Assembly (NCBI RefSeq): GCF_005889745.1 | Contig: NZ_VCKZ01000006.1 | Coordinates: forward strand, 1 to 64,000 | Source: Actinomadura geliboluensis | GTDB lineage: Bacteria > Actinomycetota > Actinomycetes > Streptosporangiales > Streptosporangiaceae | DNA length: 64,000 nt | Reading direction: 5' to 3' | Shown: positions 1-7,539 of the stretch, piece by piece | How the letters are laid out: the number at the start of each line of letters is the position of its first letter | Numbering within the stretch: position 1 is the stretch's first letter | The notes under the pieces: generated by a model | Told to the model about the DNA's origin: nothing | Databases searched by the model: none | Seen by the model: the letters and a program-made list of their open reading frames with translations, nothing else | Position numbers and translations under genes: made by a program

Positions 1-1054
1 CGTTGGGGCTGGTCTGCGTCCAGTACGGCAGCGCGTCGGTGGCGTAGTGGACGGTCCCGTCCGTGGTCAGGCCGGGCCGGGAGACGATGGAGACGTAGTC
101 GTCGATCGTCCCGGCCACGCACAGCTTGGACTCGTCGGCGTTCATCGCCATGCCGTGGTGCGCGGAGTTCTGCGGGTAGTCGTCCGGCTTCATCTTGGCG
201 GCCTTGTCGCTGAACGGCATGTTCACCGTCCGGGTGGTCTTACCGGCCGCCAGGTCGTACTCGATGAACCCGTTGAGGTAGGACAGCTGCGCGTACATCG
301 TCCTGTTGTCTCGGGTGAACACCGCCGGGCGGATCCCGTACTCGAAGGTGTAGGTGCGCAGCGGCTTGAACGTCTTCGCGTCGACCGCCGTCACGGACCT
401 CGACCCCTTGAGCCCGTTCAGCAGCTTCGGCAGCGAGGTGACGCCGATGCTGGAGTTGTAGAGGACCGTCCCGTCGGGCGAGTAGTCGTTCGCGTGCGGG
501 TAGGTGCCGGTGGCGAAGCTCGTCAGGAGCTTCCCGGTGGCGGTGTCGATGACCTCGGCCTTGCTCGCGGTGGTGGCCGAGACGACGAACTGCCTCCCGT
601 CCGCCGACAGCGCCGCGTGGTCGGCCTTGAAGCCCTCGGTCTTGTGCCGCCACAGCATCTTCTTGGTGGCGATGTCGAACGCGGCGGCGTCCGACAGCAC
701 GCCGCGCGAGATGTAGAGGGTCGTGCCGTCCGGGGAGACGGCCATGTCGTCGACGAGCTTGCGGTAGCCCTGCGCGGCGTTGACGGCCTCGTAGCCGATC
801 CGCTCGACGATGTTCATCGAGTCGAGGCGCTCTTGCAGGTCCGGGACGACGTTGATGGAGCCGAGGTTCCGGTAGGTGGCGGTGTCGATGAAGCTGACGG
901 TGCCGCCCTGGCCGTTGCCGACGGCCATCACGTCGCGCAGCGCCGGCGCCCCGGCCGGCCGGGCCTGCGCGGGCGGCGCGCCGGTCATCGCGGTCGCCGC
1001 CAGCACGGCGCAGCCGAGCAGCGCGGTGCGTCGGCGGAGACGTCGGGAAGGCAT
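1..1054 (-). CDS. Secreted YVTN-type beta-propeller repeat protein (3' end outside window)
   Basis: Reading leftward from an ATG at 1054, with GGAGGA a few bases upstream, the frame is open to the window edge, so at least 351 residues are encoded and the C-terminus is missing. The N-terminus has a twin-arginine/hydrophobic export signal (MPSRRLRRRTALLGC, then a hydrophobic run ending near APPAQA). The mature part has repeated blade motifs of the YVTN/YncE kind: AVSPDGTTLYIS, ALSADGRQFVVS, VIDTATGKLLTSF, DYSPDGTVLYNS. Such seven-bladed propellers are extracytoplasmic binding or scaffold proteins, and the ligand cannot be read from sequence. It is divergent from the TetR gene, with an operator-like palindrome between the two, so it is the most likely regulated target. 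Confidence 0.8.
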   Translation of the reverse strand, partial: MPSRRLRRRTALLGCAVLAATAMTGAPPAQARPAGAPALRDVMAVGNGQGGTVSFIDTATYRNLGSINVVPDLQERLDSMNIVERIGYEAVNAAQGYRKLVDDMAVSPDGTTLYISRGVLSDAAAFDIATKKMLWRHKTEGFKADHAALSADGRQFVVSATTASKAEVIDTATGKLLTSFATGTYPHANDYSPDGTVLYNSSIGVTSLPKLLNGLKGSRSVTAVDAKTFKPLRTYTFEYGIRPAVFTRDNRTMYAQLSYLNGFIEYDLAAGKTTRTVNMPFSDKAAKMKPDDYPQNSAHHGMAMNADESKLCVAGTIDDYVSIVSRPGLTTDGTVHYATDALPYWTQTSPN

Positions 1055-1109
1055 CGCGTCCTCCTGCGGGGGTGTGCCTCGGTCTGAAAACGACCGTGTT
1101 CCGACTTGG

Positions 1110-1123
1110 TTACTGGACAGTAA
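1110..1123. promoter_or_regulatory. Perfect 14-bp palindrome, probable TetR operator
   Basis: TTACTGGACAGTAA is a perfect inverted repeat with 6-bp arms and a 2-bp centre. It lies between the divergent beta-propeller gene and the TetR gene, about 55-70 bp from each start. Position and symmetry fit an operator bound by the adjacent TetR protein. The assignment to that regulator is inference. Confidence 0.55.
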
Positions 1124-1192
1124 TGCAGGGTGATGTGCGACACAAGACCCAAGATGGGGGAAAATGCGATCCGAGGGGCGGGGAGGAGCGAC

Positions 1193-1843
1193 GTGGCGGG
1201 CAGGCGCGCGAGTCCGACCGGCCGGTACGGCGGCCGGTCCGCGGCCGAGCGGCGCGCCGAGCGGCGCCGCCGGTTCCTGGACGCCGGGCTGGAGATGTTC
1301 GGCCGCGGCCCCGGCTACCGCGGCACCACCGTCGCCGCGCTGAGCGAGGCCGCCGGGCTGTCCACCCGCCAGTTCTACGAGGAGTTCCGCACCCTGGAGG
1401 ACCTGCTCGCCGAACTGCACCTGGAGGTCAACGACGCCGCCGAGCGCGCGGTCGTCGAGGCGCTGCCGTCCGTCGAGGGCCTCGGCCTCGCCGCGCGCAC
1501 GGCCCGGCTCTTCCGCGCCTACGCCGCCGCCGTCACCGCCGACCGGGCCCGCATCCGGATCGCCTTCGTCGAGATCGTCGGGGTCAGCCCCCGGCTGGAC
1601 CGGCAGCGCCTCACCCGCCGCGCCGGCTGGGTCGACTTCATCTGCGCGGAGGCGGCGGCCGCCGCCGCGCGCGGCGAGATCCCGGACCGCGACTACCGGA
1701 TCGCCGCGACCGCCTTCATCGGCAGCATCAACGGGCTCCTGCACGACTGGAGCGCCGGCTGGGTCGACGCCACCCTCGACGAGGTCATCGACGAGCTGGT
1801 GCTGATGCTGCTCGGCCGGCTGCACGCCCCCGACGCGGGCTGA
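1193..1843 (+). CDS. TetR/AcrR family transcriptional regulator
   Basis: 216 residues from the GTG at 1193, chosen because GGGAGGAG lies just upstream; an in-frame GTG at 1130 would add 21 unlikely residues and no good ribosome site. The N-terminal third is a TetR helix-turn-helix: RRRFLDAGLEMFGRGPGYRGTT followed by VAALSEAAGLSTRQFYEEF, the usual recognition-helix pattern. The rest is the all-helical ligand-binding and dimerisation domain typical of 190-220 residue family members. It is divergent from the secreted beta-propeller gene and probably represses it and itself through the palindrome at 1110-1123. The inducer is unknown. Confidence 0.85.
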   Translation: MAGRRASPTGRYGGRSAAERRAERRRRFLDAGLEMFGRGPGYRGTTVAALSEAAGLSTRQFYEEFRTLEDLLAELHLEVNDAAERAVVEALPSVEGLGLAARTARLFRAYAAAVTADRARIRIAFVEIVGVSPRLDRQRLTRRAGWVDFICAEAAAAAARGEIPDRDYRIAATAFIGSINGLLHDWSAGWVDATLDEVIDELVLMLLGRLHAPDAG

Positions 1844-1873
1844 GGCGCCGGGGCGGGCTGAGGAGCCGGGGCG

Positions 1874-2680
1874 TCAGGGCCGCGTCCGCGTCTCGGTGAC
1901 GTCGCGGATGGTCGGGGCGATGAAGGCCAGCCGGGCGCCGGTCGGGTCGGTGATGATGGCGAAGCGGCCCAGCTCGATGTCGCTCGGCGGCACCCGCACC
2001 CGGCCGCCCAGCTCGACGGCCTTGGTCGCGGCCTCGTCGCAGTCGGCCACCCAGTAGTAGGGGATCCAGTGGGGCGGGTAGTCGGACGGCCAGTGCTGGC
2101 CCATCGGCACCATGCCCGCGACGGACCAGTCGCCGATCTTCCAGTCGGTGTAGCCGGCGGTGTAGTAGTCGCGGTCCACGGGCCGCCAGCCGAAGACCTC
2201 GCCGTAGAAGCGGCGCGCCTGCTCGACGTCGCGGGACGCCAGCTCCACCCAGCACATCGCGGACGGCTCGTCCTGCACCCCGGCGCCCTGCAGGTGGTAC
2301 GGGTACCAGAAGGCGAAGTCGGCGCCCTCCGGGTCCGAGCACAGCGCCATCCGCCCGAGGTTGGCGATGTCGGTCGGCTCCACCAGGACCAGGCCGCCCG
2401 CCGACTGCACGGCCTCCACCGACGCCTCGACGTCGTCGCTGCGGAAGTAGCACGTCCAGGACGAGGGCAGGGTGTCGTCGGCGAGGGCCTGCATCCCGCC
2501 GACCTCCGGCCCCTGGACACCGCCGAGGGTGAAGATCTCGTAGTCGCCGATGTCGACGGTCAGCGTGTAGGAGTGCCACCCGAACAGGTCGCAGTAGAAC
2601 CGCTTCGAGGTCTCCGGGTCGGGGCTGGCCAGCTCCGCCCAGGTCGGGAAGCCCGGGGCGTAGGAGGTCACCTCGGGCAT
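1874..2680 (-). CDS. Two-domain VOC (glyoxalase/bleomycin-resistance fold) protein
   Basis: 268 residues with two tandem VOC domains, about 9-125 and 138-258. Each opens with a W-x-E-L-A-S-x-D motif (TWAELASPDPETSKRFY and CWVELASRDVEQARRFY) followed by FGW and ends with a DP[ET]GA strand (SDPEGADFAFW and TDPTGARLAFI). This matches the actinobacterial 'VOC family protein/hydroxylase' group of about 260 residues. VOC domains pair beta-alpha-beta-beta-beta units around a metal site, but the substrate cannot be predicted here. It converges on the TetR gene with a 30-bp gap and no obvious partner. Confidence 0.85.
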   Translation of the reverse strand: MPEVTSYAPGFPTWAELASPDPETSKRFYCDLFGWHSYTLTVDIGDYEIFTLGGVQGPEVGGMQALADDTLPSSWTCYFRSDDVEASVEAVQSAGGLVLVEPTDIANLGRMALCSDPEGADFAFWYPYHLQGAGVQDEPSAMCWVELASRDVEQARRFYGEVFGWRPVDRDYYTAGYTDWKIGDWSVAGMVPMGQHWPSDYPPHWIPYYWVADCDEAATKAVELGGRVRVPPSDIELGRFAIITDPTGARLAFIAPTIRDVTETRTRP

Positions 2681-2770
2681 CGCCGGCCTCTGACAGGTCG
2701 CATGCCCCCACCGTAGGGAGGGGCGCGCAATCTGCGCTGTCCGGAATCGCCAAGATCGCTCAAAGCGGTC

Positions 2771-3328
2771 TCAGACGCTCACCACCGTCTGGAGGAGACC
2801 CCACACGAAATGGGCGACATACCGGTCACCGTCCGGCAGCGTGATGGTGGCGTGCCAGCGGCTCGGCGCGTCGCCGTCCTGGTGGGCCACCGCGCCGAGC
2901 CGCGCGTCGACGTCCCCCACCACGCACGACCAGGGGACGAGGTCGTCGACGCCCGCGAGCCGCGGCACGGGGGCGGCGTCGTCCCGGACGAGCCACTCCT
3001 GCACGACCGAGCCGTCCGGCGCCATCATGATCTCGAAGCGGAGCCCCGGCCACAGCGGCAGCGGCGGCCACCACGCGGTCGCGCAGGCGACGTCGCCGAC
3101 GCGCCGCTCCGCCGTGCCGGCGGGCGGGCCGAGGACGGCCTCGTAGCGGCGCATGCCGCGCGGAAACGTCCGGGACCGCAGGATGCGCTGCCAGCGTGCG
3201 TTGGCCTCCCGCATCTCGGTGCGGGACGCACCGAGCGCGCGCACCGCGTCCTCGACCATGCCGGGCTGGTAGTCGGCCATGCGGCGGAGCAGGACGAGCT
3301 GGAACTCCCGCCGCGCGAATCCCTTCAT
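2771..3328 (-). CDS. Uncharacterised 185-residue protein
   Basis: The frame from the ATG at 3328 encodes 185 residues beginning MKGFARREFQLVLLRRMADY. A longer upstream frame exists but reads through the repetitive C-terminal part of the neighbouring gene and is not plausible. A purine-rich GGAGGGG lies about 15 bp upstream of the ATG. The protein is Trp-rich in its centre (ATAWWPPLPLWPGLRFE) and ends in a beta-rich segment (WHATITLPDGDRYVAHFVWGLL). It has no signal peptide or membrane segment. I do not recognise the family. It follows the DUF5954-like gene on the same strand, separated by a short tandem repeat. Confidence 0.6.
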   Translation of the reverse strand: MKGFARREFQLVLLRRMADYQPGMVEDAVRALGASRTEMREANARWQRILRSRTFPRGMRRYEAVLGPPAGTAERRVGDVACATAWWPPLPLWPGLRFEIMMAPDGSVVQEWLVRDDAAPVPRLAGVDDLVPWSCVVGDVDARLGAVAHQDGDAPSRWHATITLPDGDRYVAHFVWGLLQTVVSV

Positions 3329-3362
3329 CGCCCGCCACGCTACCCCTCCTCCCCCGGCCCCG

Positions 3363-3429
3363 CGCGGCCTCCGGTTCAGCGCGGCCTCCGGTTCAGCGCG
3401 GGGCCGGGTCAGCGCGGCCTCCCGGTCAG
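3363..3429. repeat. Four tandem copies of a 16-17 bp unit
   Basis: The unit CGCGGCCTCCGGTTCAG occurs twice exactly and twice in variant form, covering the stop codon of the DUF5954-like gene and the gap after it. It looks like a recent slippage product, one of several short-period repeats at gene ends in this window. Confidence 0.8.
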
Positions 3430-4445
3430 CGAGGGAGACGGCCGGTGACCGGTTCCTCCAGGTCGCGCTCGGACGGCCGGGGCGGCTCGGGGCCGTCCGG
3501 GCCGCGGCGCACGACGTACTCGACGCGGACCACCCGGAAGCGGCGGCCGCGGACGCCGACCTCGGCGCGCCGCGTGCCGTCGCGCAGCAGCCGCGCCGCC
3601 GCCCGGTAGGCGGCGACGTCGCCGGGGGACGGCCCGTCCAGCAGCGGCACGACGAGGTCGAAGTACGCGGCGAGGTGCTCGCGCACGGCGGCCGGGCTGT
3701 GCAGGAACGGGCCATGCAGGAACGGACCGTGCAGGAACGGGCCATGCAGGAACGGGCCATGCAGGGACAGACCGTGCGGGAACGGACCGTGCGGGGCCGG
3801 GCCGTCGGCGCCGAGTTCGGCGACGGTGAAACGGGTCGGCAGCCGGACGGCCCGGGGGTGGGTGGCGAGCGCGCGGCGGGCGTCCCCGGCCAGCTCGGGC
3901 GGGACCGCCGGCCCCGCGGGGAGCCACGCGTCCCCGGGCGGCGCCGCGGGCCCCGGCGCGGGCGCGTCCGGGAGCAGGCCGTGGTCGAACCGGCCGGCGT
4001 CGCGGCGGGTGCGCGGCTCGGGGAGCGCGTCGGGATCGCCGGGCCGGGGCGGTTCCGGACCGTCCGCGCCGCACCGGCAGAACCGGTCGGCGCGCACCAC
4101 CCGGAACAGCCGCCCGGCGACGGTCAGCTCGTCCGGCCGGTCGCGGTCGAGCCGGTCCGCGCCGCGCCGGTACGCCGCGCGGACCGCCGCGGGCAGGCCG
4201 GGGTCGCCGGCCAGCCGGCGCAGCCACCAGCCGAGCGAGTCGCGGGCGTCCTGCGGGGTCGCCCGCTCCATCCCGGACATCATCCAGCCGGCGGGCACCC
4301 GCTCCATCACGCCGTACGTGGCGCCGCACCAGCGCACCGCGGGATACGCCAGCCGGGCGCGCACCTCGCCGAGCCGCGCCGCTCCGCTCGCCGGCGGCGA
4401 GAGCGGGAGCCCGCCGGCGAGGGCCGCTCCATCACTGCCCCTCAT
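3426..4445 (-). CDS. DUF5954-like protein with internal HGPFL repeats
   Basis: 339 residues from the ATG at 4445; the exact start is uncertain because ribosome-site signals are weak. Two related segments are visible, one ending RLFRVVRADRFCRCGADGPEPPRPGDPD near 130 and one ending RFRVVRVEYVVRRGPDGPEPPRPSERD near the C-terminus. The paired 'RxxRxGPDGPExPRPSDxD' tails are what I associate with the DUF5954 family of actinomycetes, whose function is unknown. Around residues 215-250 the protein holds back-to-back copies of a five-residue unit (HGPFL and variants) encoded by the 15-bp tandem repeat, which probably form a flexible, length-variable linker. Confidence 0.6.
   Translation of the reverse strand: MRGSDGAALAGGLPLSPPASGAARLGEVRARLAYPAVRWCGATYGVMERVPAGWMMSGMERATPQDARDSLGWWLRRLAGDPGLPAAVRAAYRRGADRLDRDRPDELTVAGRLFRVVRADRFCRCGADGPEPPRPGDPDALPEPRTRRDAGRFDHGLLPDAPAPGPAAPPGDAWLPAGPAVPPELAGDARRALATHPRAVRLPTRFTVAELGADGPAPHGPFPHGLSLHGPFLHGPFLHGPFLHGPFLHSPAAVREHLAAYFDLVVPLLDGPSPGDVAAYRAAARLLRDGTRRAEVGVRGRRFRVVRVEYVVRRGPDGPEPPRPSERDLEEPVTGRLPR
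3693..3795. repeat. 15-bp minisatellite inside a coding region
   Basis: About six copies of AACGGGCCATGCAGG and close variants (AACGGACCGTGCAGG, GACAGACCGTGCGGG) lie head to tail, plus a partial copy. The unit is a multiple of three, so copy-number change would lengthen or shorten the HGPFL stretch of the encoded protein without shifting frame. Confidence 0.9.
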
Positions 4446-4559
4446 GCCCCCATGGTCACAGGGGAGGGACGCTCACCGCTCGTGTTTCGGTGATTCCGGT
4501 CGGTCAGTAATTACGGTCGGGCGCCAGGCCCGGCCGCCGCTCGGACTCGGGGCCGCCGC

Positions 4560-5810
4560 TCAGGACTTGCGGGCGCCGATGGCGGCGGCGATGCCGGGCC
4601 AGCTCCTGACCAGCTCGCGCTTCCAGTACTTCCAGTTGTGCATGCCGGGCCCGTAGAGGTTCGCGGTGATCGGGACGCCCTCGCGCTTCGCCGCGGCGAC
4701 GAAGTTCTGGTTCATCGTCCCGGCGAGCTGCTCGCCGACCCGGCCGCCGTCGAGCGGCGGGGTGTTCGGGTTGTCGAAGGGGCCGGGCCGGCCGTCGCCG
4801 CAGGAGACGTAGACGCCGATGCCCTTCAACTTGGCCACGTTGACGGTCGCGTCGTGCGCCCGCCAGTTCGCCCGCGCGATGATCGGGTCGCCCCAGATGG
4901 CGGTGCCCGCCTGCCGGTTCATCGACGTGAGGATGGCCGGCATGCCCGGCGCGGTGATGTTGAGGGCGCCGCTGTAGGACGCGGCGTACTTGAACATGCC
5001 GGGGTGCCGCTCGGCGTAGGTGATGGCGCCCTGCCCGCCGGACGACAGGCCGATCGCCGCGCGCACCTGCCCGGCGCCGAAGTTGCGCTCCATCAGCGGG
5101 ATGACCTCGGCGATGTGGAAGGTCTCCCATTCGGGGATGCCGCCCTTGCCGCCGTTCCACCAGTTGGTGTACGAGCCGTTCCAGCCGCCGTCGGGCATCA
5201 CGACCATCGCGTCGTACGGGCCGACGACCTCCGCGATGTTGGAGTCCCTGGTCCAGGACAGGTAGGTGTTGTTGCCGCCGTGGTAGGCGTACACGGTCGG
5301 CCACTTGCGGGTGGACTTGGACGTCCAGCCCTTCGGGACCATCACCCGGGTCTTCACGGCCGCGCCGAGCGCCGGCGAGGCGATCGTGACGTCGTACTGC
5401 CGCGTCCTGACCTTCCGCACCTCGGTGATGGCGGCGCCGTCGGGGGCCTTGGCGTACTTGCTGGCCGCGGACCCGGCCGGCATGTGCGGCTTCTTGCCGT
5501 GGCTGCGGCGGTCGGTGTCGGGGTCGCTGACGGAGGGCTTGCCGCCGCCCGTCTTGAACGGGTTGCTGTTCAGCGGCACGCTCGGCAGCTTCGCCGGCTT
5601 CGGCGACGTGCTCGGCGACGCCGACGCGGGCGGCGCCTGCTGCGTCGGGGGCCCGAACGAGGGGATCGGCTGGGAGTCGCCCGACGCCTCCGACCTGCCC
5701 GTCGGCACGCCGATGCCGGCCTGCGCGAGGCCGACCATGACGGTGGGCAGCAGCACGGCGGCGGCCGCGGTGCCCGCGATGGCGATCTTCCGGTCGGTAC
5801 GCTTCTTCAT
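4560..5810 (-). CDS. Secreted or membrane-anchored alpha/beta-hydrolase (esterase D/Ag85-like fold)
   Basis: 416 residues; ATG at 5810 follows GGGGAG. The N-terminus MKKRTDRKIAIAGTAAAAVL continues as a hydrophobic export signal to about residue 32. A low-complexity Pro/Ser/Lys linker (about 33-115) may span the cell wall. The catalytic domain runs from about 130 and has PTVYAYHGGNNTYLSW, a GLSSGGQG nucleophile elbow (Ser about 256) and a C-terminal GPGMHNWKYW supplying the likely catalytic His. This is the putative esterase/mycolyltransferase-like fold of S-formylglutathione hydrolase and antigen 85; the substrate is unknown. A shorter paralogue lies at 48897-49907. It stands alone with its own upstream region. 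Confidence 0.8.
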   Translation of the reverse strand: MKKRTDRKIAIAGTAAAAVLLPTVMVGLAQAGIGVPTGRSEASGDSQPIPSFGPPTQQAPPASASPSTSPKPAKLPSVPLNSNPFKTGGGKPSVSDPDTDRRSHGKKPHMPAGSAASKYAKAPDGAAITEVRKVRTRQYDVTIASPALGAAVKTRVMVPKGWTSKSTRKWPTVYAYHGGNNTYLSWTRDSNIAEVVGPYDAMVVMPDGGWNGSYTNWWNGGKGGIPEWETFHIAEVIPLMERNFGAGQVRAAIGLSSGGQGAITYAERHPGMFKYAASYSGALNITAPGMPAILTSMNRQAGTAIWGDPIIARANWRAHDATVNVAKLKGIGVYVSCGDGRPGPFDNPNTPPLDGGRVGEQLAGTMNQNFVAAAKREGVPITANLYGPGMHNWKYWKRELVRSWPGIAAAIGARKS

Positions 5811-5956
5811 GGACTCCCCAGCCGCTCAGGCCCCCCGGGCCCGACGCCCTGCTCGTCCGAAGAAACTACTGTCCCCGGAGTCACAGCCGCAAGTATTGGC
5901 AGTAAATGCAATAAAGGCGAGACGGTAACGCGCGGCCGGCCCTCGCTTTCCGTGAC

Positions 5957-5970
5957 GTGACCCCGGTCAC
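5957..5970. promoter_or_regulatory. 14-bp palindrome upstream of the esterase gene
   Basis: GTGACCCCGGTCAC has perfect 6-bp arms. It overlaps the stop codon of the flavoprotein gene and sits about 150 bp upstream of the esterase start. It could be an operator for the esterase or simply the tail of the upstream transcript; sequence alone does not decide. Confidence 0.3.
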
Positions 5971-7514
5971 TCCCCCGTTCCGGGGCGGATCGACTGTGCG
6001 TGCCGGAACACCTCGCACGGGTCCCAGAACCGCTTGGCATCCTGGAGTTCGGGATAGGCGTCCTTGTAGTAGAGCGTCTCCCAGGACTGCCCCGACCGGT
6101 TCCAGCGATGATCATCGAGATCGGCGTCCGGATACCCGATGTAACAGCCGTCGGTGTACTCGCCGTCGGCGACGGGCACGCCGCCGGTCTCCTCGAACGT
6201 CGCCCTGTACGCGTCGCGTATCCAGCCGATGTGGGCGTCCCCGCGGGAGTCCTGCTCCGCCCAGTAGACCTGGAATTGCAGTTTCAGAATCGAGTCGCGC
6301 TGCCGCACCGCGGTGCCGTGCAGCGGCCTGTTGACGGCGCCGCCGTACGAGTCGACCTGGATCAGCGCCCGCCCGTCGCGATGACCGGGGTACTTCCCGT
6401 TGCCGAGATGCGCCCACATCGCGGCGATCTGCCGGTCGCTGAAAGGCTTCCGCAGATAGGCGGACTTGTGTTTCCCGCACCGATTGCCGCCGCTGGAGTC
6501 CAGCGCCCGCGCGGCGGTCAGCCAGGGCATCGTCCGCGGCGTGTCCAGGGCGGCGAAGTGCTCGCCCATCACCGACCGCATCCTCGTCGCGGACGGCCGG
6601 ACCCACCCGTCGAGGGCCGCGACGAAGTCGGCCATCGCCGGCGGCCCGTCGGGGTCGTCGGCGTCCACCTGGGCGACCAGCCCGATCTGCCCGTGGCCCG
6701 CATGGTTGAGCTTGAGCATCGCGAACAGCTTCCCGGTCGCCGCCGACGGGTCCTGGTGGTCGCGGAAGTACTCCCCGAACGCCGTGACCAGCGCGCCGAA
6801 GTCGTCCTCGCCGAGGTCCGCCCAGTCCCAGGCCAGGGCGGTCAGCAGCACCTGCTCGGGCGGCTGCGGCAGCCCCCGGAACCAGAACCGGGTGGCCACG
6901 CCGAAGTTCCCGCCGCCGCCTCCGGTGTGCGCCCACCACAACTGGCGCAGCCGGGGGTCCGGATCGTCGCGCCGCGCCACCACCAGCTTGACGTTCTTCT
7001 CCGCGTCCACCACCGCCGCCTCCACCGCGTAGAGGTAGTCGACGGTGAGCCCGTGCTGGCGCGACAGCAGCCCGAACCCGCCCGCCGGTATGTGGCCGCC
7101 CAGCCCCACGGAGAAGCACGACCCGCCCGGCAGCACCTTCCCGGTGACGGGATACAGCCGTCCGTAGACGTGCCCGTTCGTCGCCCCGGCCTCGACGCAG
7201 TACGCCTTCATGGCCTCGTCGTAGGACACCCCGCACATCGGGCTCACGTCCAGGATGGCCCGCACGTCCGAGCCGCACACGAAGTCCTCGTAGCAGTGCC
7301 CGCCGCTGCGCACCGCGATCCGCGCCCGCCCCGGGTCGCCCGGCTCCTCCCGCACCGCCTCGGCGAGCGCCGCCCGCGCCTCCTCCGGCGTCCGCACCAG
7401 CCGCACGTACTCGGGCGCCGCGATCCACCGCTGGTTGAACCCTCGACACAGCGCGGGATACCTCTTGTCACCGGCCCGCACGACCGTGGTGGGCAGCGTT
7501 GACAACTCACTCAT
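5967..7514 (-). CDS. BBE-type FAD-dependent oxidase with probable bicovalent FAD
   Basis: 515 residues from the ATG at 7514, with GAAAGGGG just upstream; a GTG at 7535 is in frame but less likely. The N-terminal half is an FAD_binding_4 (PCMH) domain. RSGGHCYEDF provides the His (about 73) that forms the 8-alpha-histidyl FAD link and GGSCFSVGLGGH the Cys (about 133) for the 6-S-cysteinyl link, as in berberine bridge enzyme and related oligosaccharide or tetrahydrocannabinolic-acid oxidases. TGGGGGNFGVATRFWF is typical of the central region, and the tail YPELQDAKRFWDPCEVFRHA is the BBE domain. Family members oxidise alcohols, amines or sugars with O2. No signal peptide is seen. The gene borders jetD but seems unrelated to it. 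Confidence 0.85.
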   Translation of the reverse strand: MSELSTLPTTVVRAGDKRYPALCRGFNQRWIAAPEYVRLVRTPEEARAALAEAVREEPGDPGRARIAVRSGGHCYEDFVCGSDVRAILDVSPMCGVSYDEAMKAYCVEAGATNGHVYGRLYPVTGKVLPGGSCFSVGLGGHIPAGGFGLLSRQHGLTVDYLYAVEAAVVDAEKNVKLVVARRDDPDPRLRQLWWAHTGGGGGNFGVATRFWFRGLPQPPEQVLLTALAWDWADLGEDDFGALVTAFGEYFRDHQDPSAATGKLFAMLKLNHAGHGQIGLVAQVDADDPDGPPAMADFVAALDGWVRPSATRMRSVMGEHFAALDTPRTMPWLTAARALDSSGGNRCGKHKSAYLRKPFSDRQIAAMWAHLGNGKYPGHRDGRALIQVDSYGGAVNRPLHGTAVRQRDSILKLQFQVYWAEQDSRGDAHIGWIRDAYRATFEETGGVPVADGEYTDGCYIGYPDADLDDHRWNRSGQSWETLYYKDAYPELQDAKRFWDPCEVFRHAQSIRPGTGE

Positions 7515-7539
7515 GCTCGCCCCTTTCCCAACCACCCCG

